A stretch of 63,175 nt of DNA from an uncultured Calothrix sp. (GCA_937973965.1 CALJJQ010000057.1:1-63175), one strand, 5' to 3'. Counted from the stretch's first letter, positions 25,258 to 35,378 are shown. The notes: generated by a model from the sequence alone, not told the origin. Numbers and translations are program-made.

Positions 25258-25913
25258 TTGGACTCAACAATTGGTAAATTCAACCAATCACTAATTTCTT
25301 TTGCTAACCATTCCCGTTCGGCAATGGTTAAATTACTATAACAGTCAAAGTCAAAATCTTTAAATATTTTGTTTCGACTTCCAGGTTGGTTTTTGGTATC
25401 CAAAATTAAACTTTCTTTAATCCCCGTATTATACACATCTACAATCATTGTGATTTTCTCTAAATAGTCGATTGGAATCCTTTTTTGGCAGACATTCCAG
25501 GCGAATAGTTTATTAATTACATGCAAGTTTTTCTGGGTAAAAATTAAGTGAGTGCGCTTGTATAAAGCTAAAAGGACGAGGATAATTAAAATTGCGATCG
25601 CGCTCAATTGTAATAAAAATATAAAGAACCACACCATAGATAGGGCGTAGGAAAAGATGGAGCCAGATACAAAATTTGTGCCAATCGCAAAGGGAGCAAT
25701 ACACGAAATTAGAGCGATTAAACCCGTACCAAAGCCTGTGGGAGGAAGGATAATTTCTAATTTGTCAATTTTGAGGAAAATCAAATCTGCTTTACTCAGT
25801 TGACTTTTTAAGTGATTTTGGTAGAATTCAGGTGAAATTATTAATAAGTAGGTATTATTGCAAATAAAAGACCCTTCTTTTTCTGGGATAACAATGCTAA
25901 ATGTTTTATACAT
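25251..25913 (-). CDS. Membrane protein of unknown function, two-helix hairpin with a PH-like cytoplasmic part
   Basis: The 220-residue protein is not recognised as a named family. Residues 1-55 are polar, followed by two long hydrophobic helices (about 60-85 and 95-118, FFIFLLQLSAIAILIILVLLAL). The C-terminal ~95 residues (THLIFTQKNLHVINKL...IPIDYLEKITM) look like a bacterial PH/GRAM-like beta barrel, and REWLAKEISDWLNLP is typical of cyanobacterial 'DUF' membrane proteins in which this helix closes the fold. It overlaps the cyclo-ligase gene by 7 bp, so the two form an operon, although no functional link is evident. Confidence 0.7.
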   Translation of the reverse strand: MYKTFSIVIPEKEGSFICNNTYLLIISPEFYQNHLKSQLSKADLIFLKIDKLEIILPPTGFGTGLIALISCIAPFAIGTNFVSGSIFSYALSMVWFFIFLLQLSAIAILIILVLLALYKRTHLIFTQKNLHVINKLFAWNVCQKRIPIDYLEKITMIVDVYNTGIKESLILDTKNQPGSRNKIFKDFDFDCYSNLTIAEREWLAKEISDWLNLPIVESKW

Positions 25914-26101
25914 GAAGCAAGCTTTTTCTAGATAGTTTACAAGTGGGAGATACTTGTTAAGTAATCGTTTGATTATCCTGCTACTTCTAACCTCCTCCTT
26001 GTTGAAAATTTCATCAATGTGTCTTTATCCGGGTTTTCAGTCTGTTTTGTCACTCTTTGAGGGAATCCGAAATCTCAAATCACAAATCCACAATTATTCA
26101 G

Positions 26102-26581
26102 ATGAAATATAATTATTCACTTCAAATATTTATCAAAATTATTATTCTGTGCCTACCAATTTTTGCCTGTACACCTGATAATTCCAGAGAAATGTCAAGT
26201 ATTAATTATCACTATTTTGTCTATCGTCCTGACTCTAAACATGAGCTTATAAAGCTAATTTTTTCTTCGAGACTAATCCCTATTGCCTACTCCCCATTCC
26301 CAAAAACGATAATTCAAGTATCAAAAAGGACTTTTTAAACAACCTCCAACGATGTAATCGGTGTTTCAACTAACTCGAACTTTAGTTATATCTATCTTTT
26401 CAGGTAAATATCATGCAGATAAACTGATCAACGGGGAAATAACGAAACAGCAACCGTAGAAGCTCAAATATCTTACATAATCAAAACATCAGGTCAAAGA
26501 ATATCCGGAACTCGACACTTCTCATTAATTTGGGATTCCTCATCTCAAAGATGGTTAATTGATGCAATTGAGCGAGTTTGA
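26102..26581 (+). pseudogene. Broken lipoprotein gene of unknown family
   Basis: The 5' part encodes a leader MKYNYSLQIFIKIIIL with lipobox PIFAC, then a polar stretch that runs into an ACTCCCC-type heptamer tract and a dispersed AACGATAATTCAAGTAT repeat (26295-26345). After the repeat, open frames resume (SVFQLTRTLVISIFSGKYHA), shift by one base near 26435, and end with TATVEAQISYIIKTSGQR and WLIDAIERV followed by TGA at 26579. The C-terminal piece resembles an NTF2/IMS-like beta sheet. Insertion of a repeat and a frameshift explain the state. The original function is unknown. Confidence 0.5.
26295..26345 (+). repeat. Dispersed repeat, family F, copy 1
   Basis: The run CCCATTCCCAAAAACGATAA, then TTCAAGTAT and GACTTTTTAAA(A)CA(A/T)CCTC, recurs in reverse orientation at 62179-62226. 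Confidence 0.6.
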
Positions 26582-26803
26582 TTTTGATTATCGATCAAGC
26601 CTCAGAGCAAATAGACCGCGCCAAGTAATTTCTGGCGATCGCAATTCGCGACATCATTTGAGATGGGAAAAAAGGATGCCAGAGAATACCTGGAAAACCA
26701 TAAAACCCTAGAGCGCATCTATCGCTTCACTCCCCAGAAATCCCGACGCGATATGCGCAGTCTAAAACCCCTGGTCTATCCCTGTACTTTCCCGATTCTC
26801 GAC

Positions 26804-29401
26804 CTATTCCGATACTTCCCCTGTTACTCCCTCCGCATCGGGTGGTACAATAGCTACTCCAGTTATGACATCATCCTCGTCTAAGCGTTGGACGCGCACC
26901 CCGGTTGCAGAACGGGATTGAATCGAAATTGCATTCACTGCCTGACGAATAATAATCCCTCGACTAGTTACCATCATGATTTCGTCGTCGTCGTTGTTGA
27001 CAATGTGCAGGGTTGCCATTGTGTCCTGATTTTTCAGGTTTTTGAATTTCGTCGCCATTATCCCCTGTCCAGCGCGATTTTGCAACCGGAATTGAGCCAC
27101 GGGGACGCGCTTACCATAGCCACTACTAGTTATAATTAATACCCACGGTGGGGCACTGTTGCTATTACTTGTTTCTGTACTTTCTGCCGCTTCTTCCGTT
27201 AGGGGTTCCTCAATATCTCCGGCTTCGGTTCCACCTACTTCCTGATCTAACCTGGCCAAAACTGCTGCGGGGAGTATGTCCATTCCCACCAATCGATCGT
27301 TGGCTTTTAATTTCATGGCCCTGACTCCTCTGGTTGCTCTCCCTAAAGGACGCAATTGTTCATGGTTACAACGGAAATGAATCGCCATTCCTTGCAGGGA
27401 GCCGACAATCAGACTATCCTCTTCTTTGGCTCGTCGCACCCACCGCAGTTGATCGCCTTCTTCTAGGGATATGGCAATTAAACCGTTGGCACGAATATTA
27501 CTAAAGGCTGATAGTTCGGTTTTCTTAATAAAACCGCCGTTGGTGAGCATGACCAGATATTCTTCACTGGTAAATTCCGATACTGGGACGATGGAGGTGA
27601 TTTTTTCTTCTTTGGGGATGGGTAGCATTTGCACAATGGGGGTTCCCCGACTTGTCCGTGAACCTACTGGTATTTGGTAGGCTTTGAGGCAATACACCAC
27701 ACCCCTTTGACTGAAGAAGAGAATGCTGTCATGGTCGCAACAGGACAGAAAATGTTCGATGTTATCATCTTCTTTGACTTTGGCTCCGGCTTTGCCTCTG
27801 GTGGCTCGATTTTGGGCTTCAAAGGTATTGACGGGCATCCGTTTGATGTATCCTTGTTCTGTGAGGAGGATAATTGCTTTTTCGTTGGCAATTAAATCGG
27901 TGTCATCTAGTTCCCCTTCTGCATGGGTGATGACGGTGCGACGGGGTGTGGCGAAGCGTTCTTTGAGTTGTTTAACTTCTGTTTCGATAATTTCTAAAAT
28001 CCGTTCCCGTCGCGCAAGAATATCTCGTAAATCGGCGATTTGCACTTGTAACTGTTCGTGTTCCAGGCGGATTTTATCGGCTTCGAGGGCTGTGAGACGG
28101 CGTAGTTGCATTTGCAAGATTGCGTCTGCTTGGACTTCTGAAAGTCCGTAGGTAGCAATTAATTCACCTTTGGCAGTCGGTGTATCGGCAGCACTACGAA
28201 TTAGCTGAATAATTGCATCTAGTTGAGCAAGGGCAATTAATAATCCTTGCAATAGATGGTCTCGTTCTTCGGCTTTGCGCAGTTCGTAGCGAGTACGTCG
28301 GGTAATGGATTCGACTCGAAAATCCAGGAATACCTGCAAAAATTGCTTGAGGGTGAGAACTTGTGGTTCACCATTAACTAATGCCAACATGTTGGCACCG
28401 AAGTTGGCTTGTAGAGGTGTTTGTTTGTAGAGGTTGTTGAGGACAACACGAGGATAGGCATCCCGTTTTAATTCGATGACGATGCGCATTCCATCGCGAT
28501 CGCTTTCATCACGAATATCGGCAATCCCTTCAATCCGTTTGTCGTTGACTAATTCGGCTATTTTCTCAATTAATGCGGCTTTATTGGTTTGATAGGGTAG
28601 TTCGGTAATAATTATTGCCTCCCTATCTGGTCGTCCCCGTTGCTCAATGGTTTCAATGTTGGCAACCCCCCGCATCGTAATCGAGCCACGACCAGTGGTA
28701 TAGGCTTCTTTGATGGCTGCAACACCTAAGATTTGTCCACCCGTGGGAAAGTCGGGACCATGTATATATTGCATTAACTGCAAATCCGTAATTTCGGGGT
28801 TGTGAATTAATGCCACTAACCCATCAATTAGTTCACCCAGGTTGTGGGGAGGGATATTCGTCGCCATTCCCACGGCAATTCCCGACGAACCGTTGAGCAG
28901 TAACTGGGGAAGCCTTGCGGGTAATACCGTTGGCTCCTGCTGAGAACCGTCGAAGTTATCAATGAAATCTACTGTTTCCGACTCAATATCCTGGAGCAGG
29001 GAAGCACTAGTTAAAGCCTGTAAGCGACACTCTGTGTAGCGCATCGCGGCTGGAGGGTCATTATCAATCGACCCAAAGTTACCATGTCCGTCAATTAAGG
29101 GCGCACGCATGGAAAAATCTTGAGCCATCCGCACTAAGGCATCATAAACTGCCGTGTCGCCGTGGGGATGGTATTTACCCAATACTTCACCGACAACCCG
29201 AGCGCATTTACGGAATGGTCGGTCAGAAGCTAACCCCAATTCGTGCATGGCATACAAAATCCGTCGATGCACGGGTTTGAGACCATCCCTCGCATCTGGT
29301 AGTGCCCTACCTACAATTACGCTCATGGCGTATTCCAGATATGACCTGGACATTTCGTTCCGCAGATCCGTGGGGATAATCCTCTCCTGAGAGGTTGCCA
29401 T
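26804..29401 (-). CDS. gyrA: DNA gyrase/topoisomerase IV subunit A (GyrA)
   Basis: The 865-residue protein is the breakage-reunion subunit of a type IIA topoisomerase. The catalytic tyrosine is Tyr122 in [10 protein letters not shown]. The quinolone-determining region reads [19 protein letters not shown] with Thr83 and Asp87 at the E. coli Ser83/Asp87 positions. The tower and coiled-coil arms follow, with [18 protein letters not shown]. The C-terminal beta-pinwheel starts near 510. The GyrA-box, canonically QRRGGKG, reads [10 protein letters not shown] here, so the DNA-wrapping element is non-standard. Cyanobacteria often carry two GyrA-type genes, so this may be the one closer to ParC. gyrB is not nearby. 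A gap of about 680 bp precedes the gene. Confidence 0.92.
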   Translation of the reverse strand: MATSQERIIPTDLRNEMSRSYLEYAMSVIVGRALPDARDGLKPVHRRILYAMHELGLASDRPFRKCARVVGEVLGKYHPHGDTAVYDALVRMAQDFSMRAPLIDGHGNFGSIDNDPPAAMRYTECRLQALTSASLLQDIESETVDFIDNFDGSQQEPTVLPARLPQLLLNGSSGIAVGMATNIPPHNLGELIDGLVALIHNPEITDLQLMQYIHGPDFPTGGQILGVAAIKEAYTTGRGSITMRGVANIETIEQRGRPDREAIIITELPYQTNKAALIEKIAELVNDKRIEGIADIRDESDRDGMRIVIELKRDAYPRVVLNNLYKQTPLQANFGANMLALVNGEPQVLTLKQFLQVFLDFRVESITRRTRYELRKAEERDHLLQGLLIALAQLDAIIQLIRSAADTPTAKGELIATYGLSEVQADAILQMQLRRLTALEADKIRLEHEQLQVQIADLRDILARRERILEIIETEVKQLKERFATPRRTVITHAEGELDDTDLIANEKAIILLTEQGYIKRMPVNTFEAQNRATRGKAGAKVKEDDNIEHFLSCCDHDSILFFSQRGVVYCLKAYQIPVGSRTSRGTPIVQMLPIPKEEKITSIVPVSEFTSEEYLVMLTNGGFIKKTELSAFSNIRANGLIAISLEEGDQLRWVRRAKEEDSLIVGSLQGMAIHFRCNHEQLRPLGRATRGVRAMKLKANDRLVGMDILPAAVLARLDQEVGGTEAGDIEEPLTEEAAESTETSNSNSAPPWVLIITSSGYGKRVPVAQFRLQNRAGQGIMATKFKNLKNQDTMATLHIVNNDDDEIMMVTSRGIIIRQAVNAISIQSRSATGVRVQRLDEDDVITGVAIVPPDAEGVTGEVSE

Positions 29402-30079
29402 AACCTTACAAACTCCGAAAAACTAAATTTTTACCCTTTGGGAGGGCAAGCAGTATTATTCTTAAGCTTGTTTGAATAATTGCTATATTCCAGTTCAGAT
29501 TATAGCATAACAATTGCTTTTTTTGGAGATATTCACCTATGGGAATCCGATTTGGTTTTTGAGTCTATCTGTTGGGGTTAGGGGGTAGGTAGTAGGGAGT
29601 AGGAAGGAGAAACTTTACTGAGTTTTGTATACGCCAGCGCTGGCTGTGTCAACAATTTTCAAATGGAACTTCTATATCCTTGAGATGATATGATTTTACG
29701 GAATTTTTATCGGGATTATTTATCGATTTTTTCCTGTTTTCCTGGTTGATATTTGTTAGCTATTTAAGTGTTTATTGGGATTTGATATTAAATTTTTTTG
29801 GTGTTGACGAAAGCTTTTTATGAAAGTATTTTTGAGTTGATATTTTGACTGATTTCCACGGTAAAAAAAATGCTGAATTTATTTATATTCTCCAATACGG
29901 TTTAGTTAGAAATGAAAGCCTTGAATGGTATAGGTTGGGAAGCTACTACCTTGCGCAGGTTCCCCGCGTTGAAGTAAGGGAGACGCGATGTATCGCGTTT
30001 CTATTTCTGATACAATTTACAAACGACAACCTGGTGCGATCGCAAATTCAGTTTCTGGCAGTTTCTGCAAAAAATAATT
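29402..30079. other. Gap between divergent gyrA and the deacetylase gene
   Basis: Both promoters must lie here. I recognise AGTAGGG heptamers near 29580-29610, a CCAGCGCTGG palindrome near 29632, and a GACG palindrome at 29981-30000 (AGACGCGATG/TATCGCGTTT). An 86-codon ORF in the right half overlaps the deacetylase start and looks spurious. Confidence 0.5.
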
Positions 30080-31000
30080 ATGGTGGCAATTATCTACTCC
30101 GATGAGTTTCTCCATCATCAAACCGGAGTTTATCATCCCGAAACACCTCAACGTTTATCAGCTATTACCGCAGCCTTACACACAGCAGATTTTGCCAACC
30201 AATTGACTTGGTATTCCCCCACACCCGTTGACCAACGTGCCATCATTCCCTTACTCACACAAGTCCACACCCCAGAATATATTACCAAAGTCAGGGAAAT
30301 CGCGGAAACTGGAGGTGGATATATTGACAATGAGACTCCCGTATCACCCCAAAGCTATGATGTGGCATTATTAGCCATCAGCGCTTGGTTAGATGGGGTT
30401 GATCTGGTGATTCAAACCAACAAACCCGCATTTGTGTTAGCCCGTCCTCCCGGACACCACGCAGAACCAGAAACAGGGATGGGATTTTGTTTATTTGCTA
30501 ACGCCGCGATCGCAGCCTTATATGCTTTAGAAAAACCGGAAATCAATCGGGTGGCCATCCTCGACTGGGATGTCCACCACGGGAATGGAACCCAGAAAAT
30601 TGTCGAAACCAACCCCCACATAGTCTATTGTTCCCTTCACCAATACCCTTGCTATCCTGGAACCGGAAGACATACGGAAAAAGGACTGTACAATAACGTT
30701 TTAAATATTCCCCTTCCTCCCGGTAGCAGTACACGCAGTTATGAAGCTGCATTCACCAAGTTAGTTATCCCTTTTTTACAGGATTTCCAAGCTGATTTAC
30801 TAATTATTAGTGCTGGATACGATGCGAATGCAGACGACCCCCTGGCAAATATTAATCTCCAACCAGAAGATTATGGATTATTTACTCAATATTGTTTGCA
30901 AATCACACCAAGAATTTTACTAGGCTTAGAAGGAGGATATGATTTGCATTCCCTGTCCCAGTCGGTGGTGGAAACTGTTGCTGCTATCCTCAAGGTGTGA
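30080..31000 (+). CDS. Histone deacetylase-family protein (zinc-dependent acetyl/acylpolyamine amidohydrolase type)
   Basis: The 306-residue protein has the arginase/deacetylase fold. It begins IIYSDEFLHHQTGVYHPETPQRL, then RPPGHHAEPETGMGF with the catalytic histidine pair, VAILDWDVHHGNGTQ with the zinc-binding Asp and His, ISAGYDANADDPLA with the further zinc-binding aspartate, and GLEGGYDLHSL near the end. All catalytic residues are present, so it should be active on an acetylated amine or protein lysine. Cyanobacterial members are annotated as HDAC/AcuC/AphA; the substrate is unknown. It is divergent from gyrA. Confidence 0.93.
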   Translation: MVAIIYSDEFLHHQTGVYHPETPQRLSAITAALHTADFANQLTWYSPTPVDQRAIIPLLTQVHTPEYITKVREIAETGGGYIDNETPVSPQSYDVALLAISAWLDGVDLVIQTNKPAFVLARPPGHHAEPETGMGFCLFANAAIAALYALEKPEINRVAILDWDVHHGNGTQKIVETNPHIVYCSLHQYPCYPGTGRHTEKGLYNNVLNIPLPPGSSTRSYEAAFTKLVIPFLQDFQADLLIISAGYDANADDPLANINLQPEDYGLFTQYCLQITPRILLGLEGGYDLHSLSQSVVETVAAILKV

Positions 31001-31048
31001 TAGGATTTTGGATTACTCTCCAAGGACATTTTACATATATTATATCTA

Positions 31049-31146
31049 TTATATCGATTCTCTTTTACTTTGAAATAAATGAAACTAGAATAATCAACGA
31101 TTATAGCTCCTGATATGTAGCAACCATTAGCGCAAACGATATTACG
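31049..31146 (-). repeat. Dispersed repeat, family D, copy 2
   Basis: It is the reverse complement of 10932-11032 with high identity. It abuts a family E MITE, whose left flank TA is at 31147-31148. Confidence 0.75.
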
Positions 31147-31148
31147 TA

Positions 31149-31372
31149 GGGCTTGCTGAAAAATAGTAAAGACGCGATATATCGCGTCTCCATATATCAC
31201 AAGAATTAGAGGGAATTTTCGTCACAAAGATTGCTTTCCCAATAGGTATGCAAGGCTGAAAAAACCTGGCATTTTTAATTTTTTAGGTCTTGTGAAAAGT
31301 TAAATAGTTGGGTTAAAACTATTCCCTACTCCCTATTCCCTAACGTCACAAAAATACTTTTTCCGCAGACCC
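31149..31372. mobile_element. MITE, family E, copy 2 (224 bp) at the 3' end of the SBBP/FG-GAP gene
   Basis: Ends GGGCTTGCTG and CCGCAGACCC are inverted repeats; TA flanks both sides. The interior matches 16771-16980 over much of its length but carries the palindrome AGACGCGATATATCGCGTCT at 31170-31189 near the left end. The terminal G of the element is the third base of the stop codon TAG (31372-31374) of the leftward gene. Confidence 0.8.
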
Positions 31373-33888
31373 TACATATATCTTGGAGAAAAACAGACTT
31401 CCCAAGCCGCATCTAGGTTAATAACTACACCCCCATTCGTGATAAACTCAGTTGTGGTGGCAACTTCACCATCCATCCACCACAGGGCTGTTTTTCCAGT
31501 AGACTGATTGTACCATAATAAATCTGCTCGACCATCGCCATTATAATCGGCGGCTGTTTCAATCTGCCAACCTTGGGGGACTCGAATCCGTATTGAGTTT
31601 TTATCCTCAATAAATTTACCAGTGATTGTAAACTTACCTTCGTCATCCAATGTATTGGTATCTACATTCCAAACAGCACTTTCCCCATTGGCTTGATTTT
31701 GCCAAATAATATCCTGTTTCCCATCACCATCGGTGTCACCAATAGCTTTGATTTGCCAACTTTGGTCAGCCACTGTTTCGATAAATCGAGCTTGCTTAAC
31801 TTGCGCGACCTCCATCAACCAAACGGCATTTTTCCCGTTTAGTTGATTACGCCAAATGATATCAGCTTTTCCGTCCCCATCCACATCACCAGCAGCTACC
31901 ATTTTCCAACCGGGTTCACCAACGTTACGGATACTGAGGAACTGACCATTCACCTGGAAACCATCCATCAACCAAACCGCATTTTCACCGGTGTTATAAT
32001 TACGCCATAAAATATCATCTTTACCGTCTCCATCAAAATCTGCTGCACTCACCATTGTCCAATCTGGAGTTGCAGAAATAATAAACTGTTGGGAATCTCC
32101 CCCTAGGACATTCAAACCATCCACTAACCAAATTTTGTTTTCCCCAGTACTGATGTTCCGCCAGAGAATATCAGCTTTACCATCTCCATTAAAATCTCCG
32201 GAGGTGATGATTTGCCAATTCCCATCTGTGACTGGGGGATTAATAAACGCAGCATCAGCGATCGCAAAATTATCTAATTTCCAAATAGCGTTTTCTCCGG
32301 TTGTATAATTACGCCAGAGAATATCGGCTTTGCCATCTCCATCAAAATCGTGACGGGTATTGGTTTGAACTGTAGCGAGCAACTTCACTACAAACCCATC
32401 TGTATTTCCTGCACTTTGTTCCGGTGTCCCATCCAGGTTTAAATCCACCTCACCCTGGAAGTAACCCGTGACAAACACATTTTTCTCGAAGTCAACAGCA
32501 ATCCCCACACCAACTTCAACACTTGTACCACCAATGGTTTTTACCCAGTTAACTTTGCCATTACTAGCATTTTGCTGAATCACAAAAATATCACTCGAAC
32601 CAGCATTGGTGACCGGATTACCATTGTTCGCAAAATCAACAGTACCCTCAAAATAACCAGTGGTATACACATTACCATAACTATCAAGGGCGATCGCATA
32701 TCCACCTTCAGAAGCTGTTCCCCCCATTGGTGTCACCCATACCAAACTACCATCACTACCCCGGTATTTCGCGACAAAGATATCATCACTACCCTGGGAG
32801 TTGGTGAAGTTTCTATTCCCGAACCAATCCACCGACCCATCGAAGGAACCAGTGACGTACACATCACCCCTTGTATCGACGGCAATATCATAACTGTAAT
32901 CAAAACCCCTACCACCAATCTGTCTTGACCAGACAACATCACCGCTCAGGTTATACTTAACAATAAATCCGTCAGTTTCACCAGCACTTCTCAGGTCAAT
33001 TGTTCCATCACCATTCAAATCAATCGCACCTTGAAATTCACCATTCACGTACACATTTCCGCTACCATCGACGGTGACTCCATAGCCATAATCATAACCA
33101 GTTCCACCAATTTTTCTCCCCCAAACAACACTACCATCACTCGCATTTTGCTTAATAACAAAAGCATCACTCAAACCATTACTAACTTCTGGAGTTCCAT
33201 CCCCATCTAAATCCACTGAACCATTAAAAGTCCCAGTGGTGTAAACATGTCCATTATCATCAACGGAAATGGCAAAACCACCATCAAAACCCGTTCCCCC
33301 AATGCTTTTAGACCAAATCACATCACCATTTTCCCCACTGTGTTTGAGGATAAAAATATCAGCAAAACCCTTACTAGTTAAGGAATTTCCCTCTCCACCT
33401 AAATTCACCGTACTTTGAAAATAACCAGTGGTGTAAACATCCCCATTACCATCGACGGCTATTCCATAACCAATATCACCTCTGGTTCCACCAATAGCTT
33501 TAACCCAAGCAACACTACCATCCTGTCCATTTTGCTTAACTACAAATACATCACCCGTATTAGCATTAGAAGTAATTGTTCTACCATCTAAGGTGACACT
33601 TCTGCGGAATTCTCCAATGGTATAGACATTACCAACCTGGTCTACCACCACCTCATAACCAGCATCAAAACCCGTATTACCAATTGTTCTTACCCAGTTA
33701 GGATGGGGGAGATTGGCATTTGTTTCGGATAATTTGATACCTTCACTAAGTTGTAGAGAAGATGCTTGCAAAGGTAAAAAATTATCGGTTTCTAGGGGAT
33801 TATTGTCTCCGGCAATCGATTTGAATTTAGAGATACCGGATAAAGTAGTAGATAGGGCAAATGATTCAGACGAGAAGTTATCTAGCAT
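31372..33888 (-). CDS. Beta-propeller protein with SBBP repeats and FG-GAP/VCBS calcium-binding repeats
   Basis: The 838-residue protein has an N-terminal ~65-residue linker without a signal peptide, then about seven SBBP repeats of ~58 residues (pattern GNVYTTGYFxGxVDL), and from about residue 525 six FG-GAP-like repeats with calcium-binding DxDGDGKxDILWRN loops and GENAIWLMDG-type strands. Two beta-propellers are expected. Such proteins are usually surface-exposed or secreted, here perhaps by a leaderless route; the function is unknown. The C-terminus ends FSPRYM with a TAG stop that lies across the junction with a MITE, so a few residues or a C-terminal domain may have been lost. Confidence 0.85.
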   Translation of the reverse strand: MLDNFSSESFALSTTLSGISKFKSIAGDNNPLETDNFLPLQASSLQLSEGIKLSETNANLPHPNWVRTIGNTGFDAGYEVVVDQVGNVYTIGEFRRSVTLDGRTITSNANTGDVFVVKQNGQDGSVAWVKAIGGTRGDIGYGIAVDGNGDVYTTGYFQSTVNLGGEGNSLTSKGFADIFILKHSGENGDVIWSKSIGGTGFDGGFAISVDDNGHVYTTGTFNGSVDLDGDGTPEVSNGLSDAFVIKQNASDGSVVWGRKIGGTGYDYGYGVTVDGSGNVYVNGEFQGAIDLNGDGTIDLRSAGETDGFIVKYNLSGDVVWSRQIGGRGFDYSYDIAVDTRGDVYVTGSFDGSVDWFGNRNFTNSQGSDDIFVAKYRGSDGSLVWVTPMGGTASEGGYAIALDSYGNVYTTGYFEGTVDFANNGNPVTNAGSSDIFVIQQNASNGKVNWVKTIGGTSVEVGVGIAVDFEKNVFVTGYFQGEVDLNLDGTPEQSAGNTDGFVVKLLATVQTNTRHDFDGDGKADILWRNYTTGENAIWKLDNFAIADAAFINPPVTDGNWQIITSGDFNGDGKADILWRNISTGENKIWLVDGLNVLGGDSQQFIISATPDWTMVSAADFDGDGKDDILWRNYNTGENAVWLMDGFQVNGQFLSIRNVGEPGWKMVAAGDVDGDGKADIIWRNQLNGKNAVWLMEVAQVKQARFIETVADQSWQIKAIGDTDGDGKQDIIWQNQANGESAVWNVDTNTLDDEGKFTITGKFIEDKNSIRIRVPQGWQIETAADYNGDGRADLLWYNQSTGKTALWWMDGEVATTTEFITNGGVVINLDAAWEVCFSPRYM

Positions 33889-34533
33889 AGATAAATACTG
33901 GCAGATTTGGCTACCAATATTAAAACCGGATGAATCATACCTGTGGCATCAGTATTAATACTGAGTTAAGGGCAGTTGGTAGTGAACCACCCAAGGATTT
34001 GAGATTTTGCGGAAAGTCAGGGAAGAGAAGTTAGCGGTAAGATTTTCTTCTTACAAAGTTCTACGGAGGGAGCATCCCCCCGCAGACTTTGCGCTTTCCG
34101 GTAAACTTCGGGGAGATGCATTCTTCCACTTTTAGATGGAACTGCATATAATATAATTTTTATTTTTGTGTGTAATTACGTAGCTTACTCATTGCTCTTG
34201 CAGTGGGGAAGGAAGTGGAGTGCGTCAATCTCAGCGGATTGTTAACATTGAAGTGAAGATTATGAGATTGCTTCGTCGTTCCTCCTTGCTTCAGACAACT
34301 TGTGATGTGCAACTTCACATAAAAACGGTATTAGCCAATTGTCTGACGAGGTGTGGGAAACGTAAAACCCCATAGATAGCCTAAATTCGAGAATACAAGC
34401 TTTCCCCAAATAATTCGTAACCAGCAATTAGAAGTTCTTAATTACGAATTACGTACGCGAAGCGTTGCCGCAGGCTATTACGTAGCTTGCTTCCCGCGAA
34501 GCGGGTATTACAAATTACAAATTACTATCAGAA
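33889..34533. other. 645-bp gap upstream of the ureidoglycolate lyase-like gene
   Basis: No gene is recognised. It contains a GAGATTGCTTCGTCGTTCCT repeat segment near 34260 common in filamentous cyanobacteria, AATTACGAATTACG near 34430 and a composite CGCGAAGCG/GCGGGTATTAC repeat near 34450-34510 that runs up to the next gene. It should contain the promoter of at least one flanking gene. Confidence 0.45.
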
Positions 34534-35037
34534 ATGAAAAATCCGATGACCGCACCTACCCTTACCCAACTTCAAGCTCAAACCATCACTTCAGAAGCAT
34601 TTCGTCCCTACGGACAAGTGATTACCCCTAGTGCTGATGGTAAAGCTTTTGATTTGGAAGATGCTCAATTAGAACTAAGTCAGGGAATTCCCAGGTTTTA
34701 TATTATGCGCTTACACCGACGGGGATGTCGTTTCCATCGGATAACTCGTCATCTCAAGTGTACCCAATGCTTGGGTTCCCTGGGAGGGAAAGAGTGGTTA
34801 ATTGCTGTTTGTCCACCCGACAGTAGTATGGATGTACCGAATTTACAGGCAATCAAGGCTTTTCGAATTCCGGGGGATTGTTTTATTAAGTTAAATGTGG
34901 GAACATGGCACGCTGGTCCCTATTTTCAGGATGATGTGGTGGATTTTTATAATTTGGAATTGAGCGATACAAATATTGCGGACCACTTTACCCACGATTT
35001 TTTGTCAACTCAGGGGTTAGAGTTTGAAATCATTTGA
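34534..35037 (+). CDS. Ureidoglycolate lyase family (AllA-like) cupin protein
   Basis: The 167-residue protein starts at 34534, or at the ATG four codons later. ITSEAFRPYGQVI at the N-terminus, RLHRRGCRFHRITRHLKCTQ in the middle, and IKLNVGTWHAGPYF followed by VDFYNLELSD near the C-terminus follow the ureidoglycolate lyase (AllA) pattern, a cupin-like metal enzyme that splits ureidoglycolate into glyoxylate and urea in purine catabolism. HRITRH and the WHAGP histidine are probable active-site residues. No other allantoin genes are nearby. The enzyme assignment is by family and the real substrate could differ. Confidence 0.83.
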   Translation: MKNPMTAPTLTQLQAQTITSEAFRPYGQVITPSADGKAFDLEDAQLELSQGIPRFYIMRLHRRGCRFHRITRHLKCTQCLGSLGGKEWLIAVCPPDSSMDVPNLQAIKAFRIPGDCFIKLNVGTWHAGPYFQDDVVDFYNLELSDTNIADHFTHDFLSTQGLEFEII

Positions 35038-35055
35038 TGGTGCTAGCGCATCAAG

Positions 35056-35128
35056 TCCAGGGTGCAGGAGTTGAACCTGCCTAGGGCGAATTATGAGTTC
35101 GCTGCCTCAACCGCTCGGCCAACCCTGG
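35056..35128 (-). tRNA. tRNA-Ile with CAU anticodon (lysidine type)
   Basis: A full 73-nt cloverleaf is seen on the minus strand: acceptor CCAGGGT/ACCCTGG, D arm GCC...GGC with loop GAGCGGTTGA, anticodon stem GCGAA/TTCGC with loop CTCATAA, five-base variable loop, T stem GCAGG/CCTGC with loop TTCAACT, discriminator A. CCA is not encoded. The CAT anticodon could mean Met, but the arm sequences resemble chloroplast trnI-CAU and not initiator or elongator Met, so isoleucine for AUA (after TilS modification) is preferred. Confidence 0.85.
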
Positions 35129-35304
35129 ATGTTAACGAAGATATAATATAACATATATCTTACCTCTTAACCGATTATGGGAATAAAGTTTCATTGTTTT
35201 TTTCTAGCTAGTCTCCGATAATCGTTTGGAAACCATCGTCAGAACGTTCGGCGAAGCCAAACTATGTAGTGTGAATCGACAAGAAACGTCTAATATAGTT
35301 AATT

Positions 35305-35378
35305 CTTGACTTGAAGGTGAGTCGGGAATAGTCCGTGAGGGGAGTGGGAAAAATCACTTTCATAGGTTCTGGTGTCAG
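35305..35378 (+). repeat. Family A hairpin repeat, copy 2
   Basis: TTGACTTGAAGGTGA, AGTAGGG-like heptamers, AAATCACTTTCATAGG and TTCTGGTGTCAG follow the order of the copies at 14314 and 48562. Confidence 0.75.

Noticed and set aside
26663-26884. A 73-residue ORF overlapping the 3' end of gyrA
   Set aside because: More than a third of it is antisense to gyrA and the rest shows no recognised domain; probably a shadow.
29845-30105. An 86-residue ORF upstream of the deacetylase
   Set aside because: It crosses a GACG palindrome and overlaps the deacetylase start in another frame; composition looks random.
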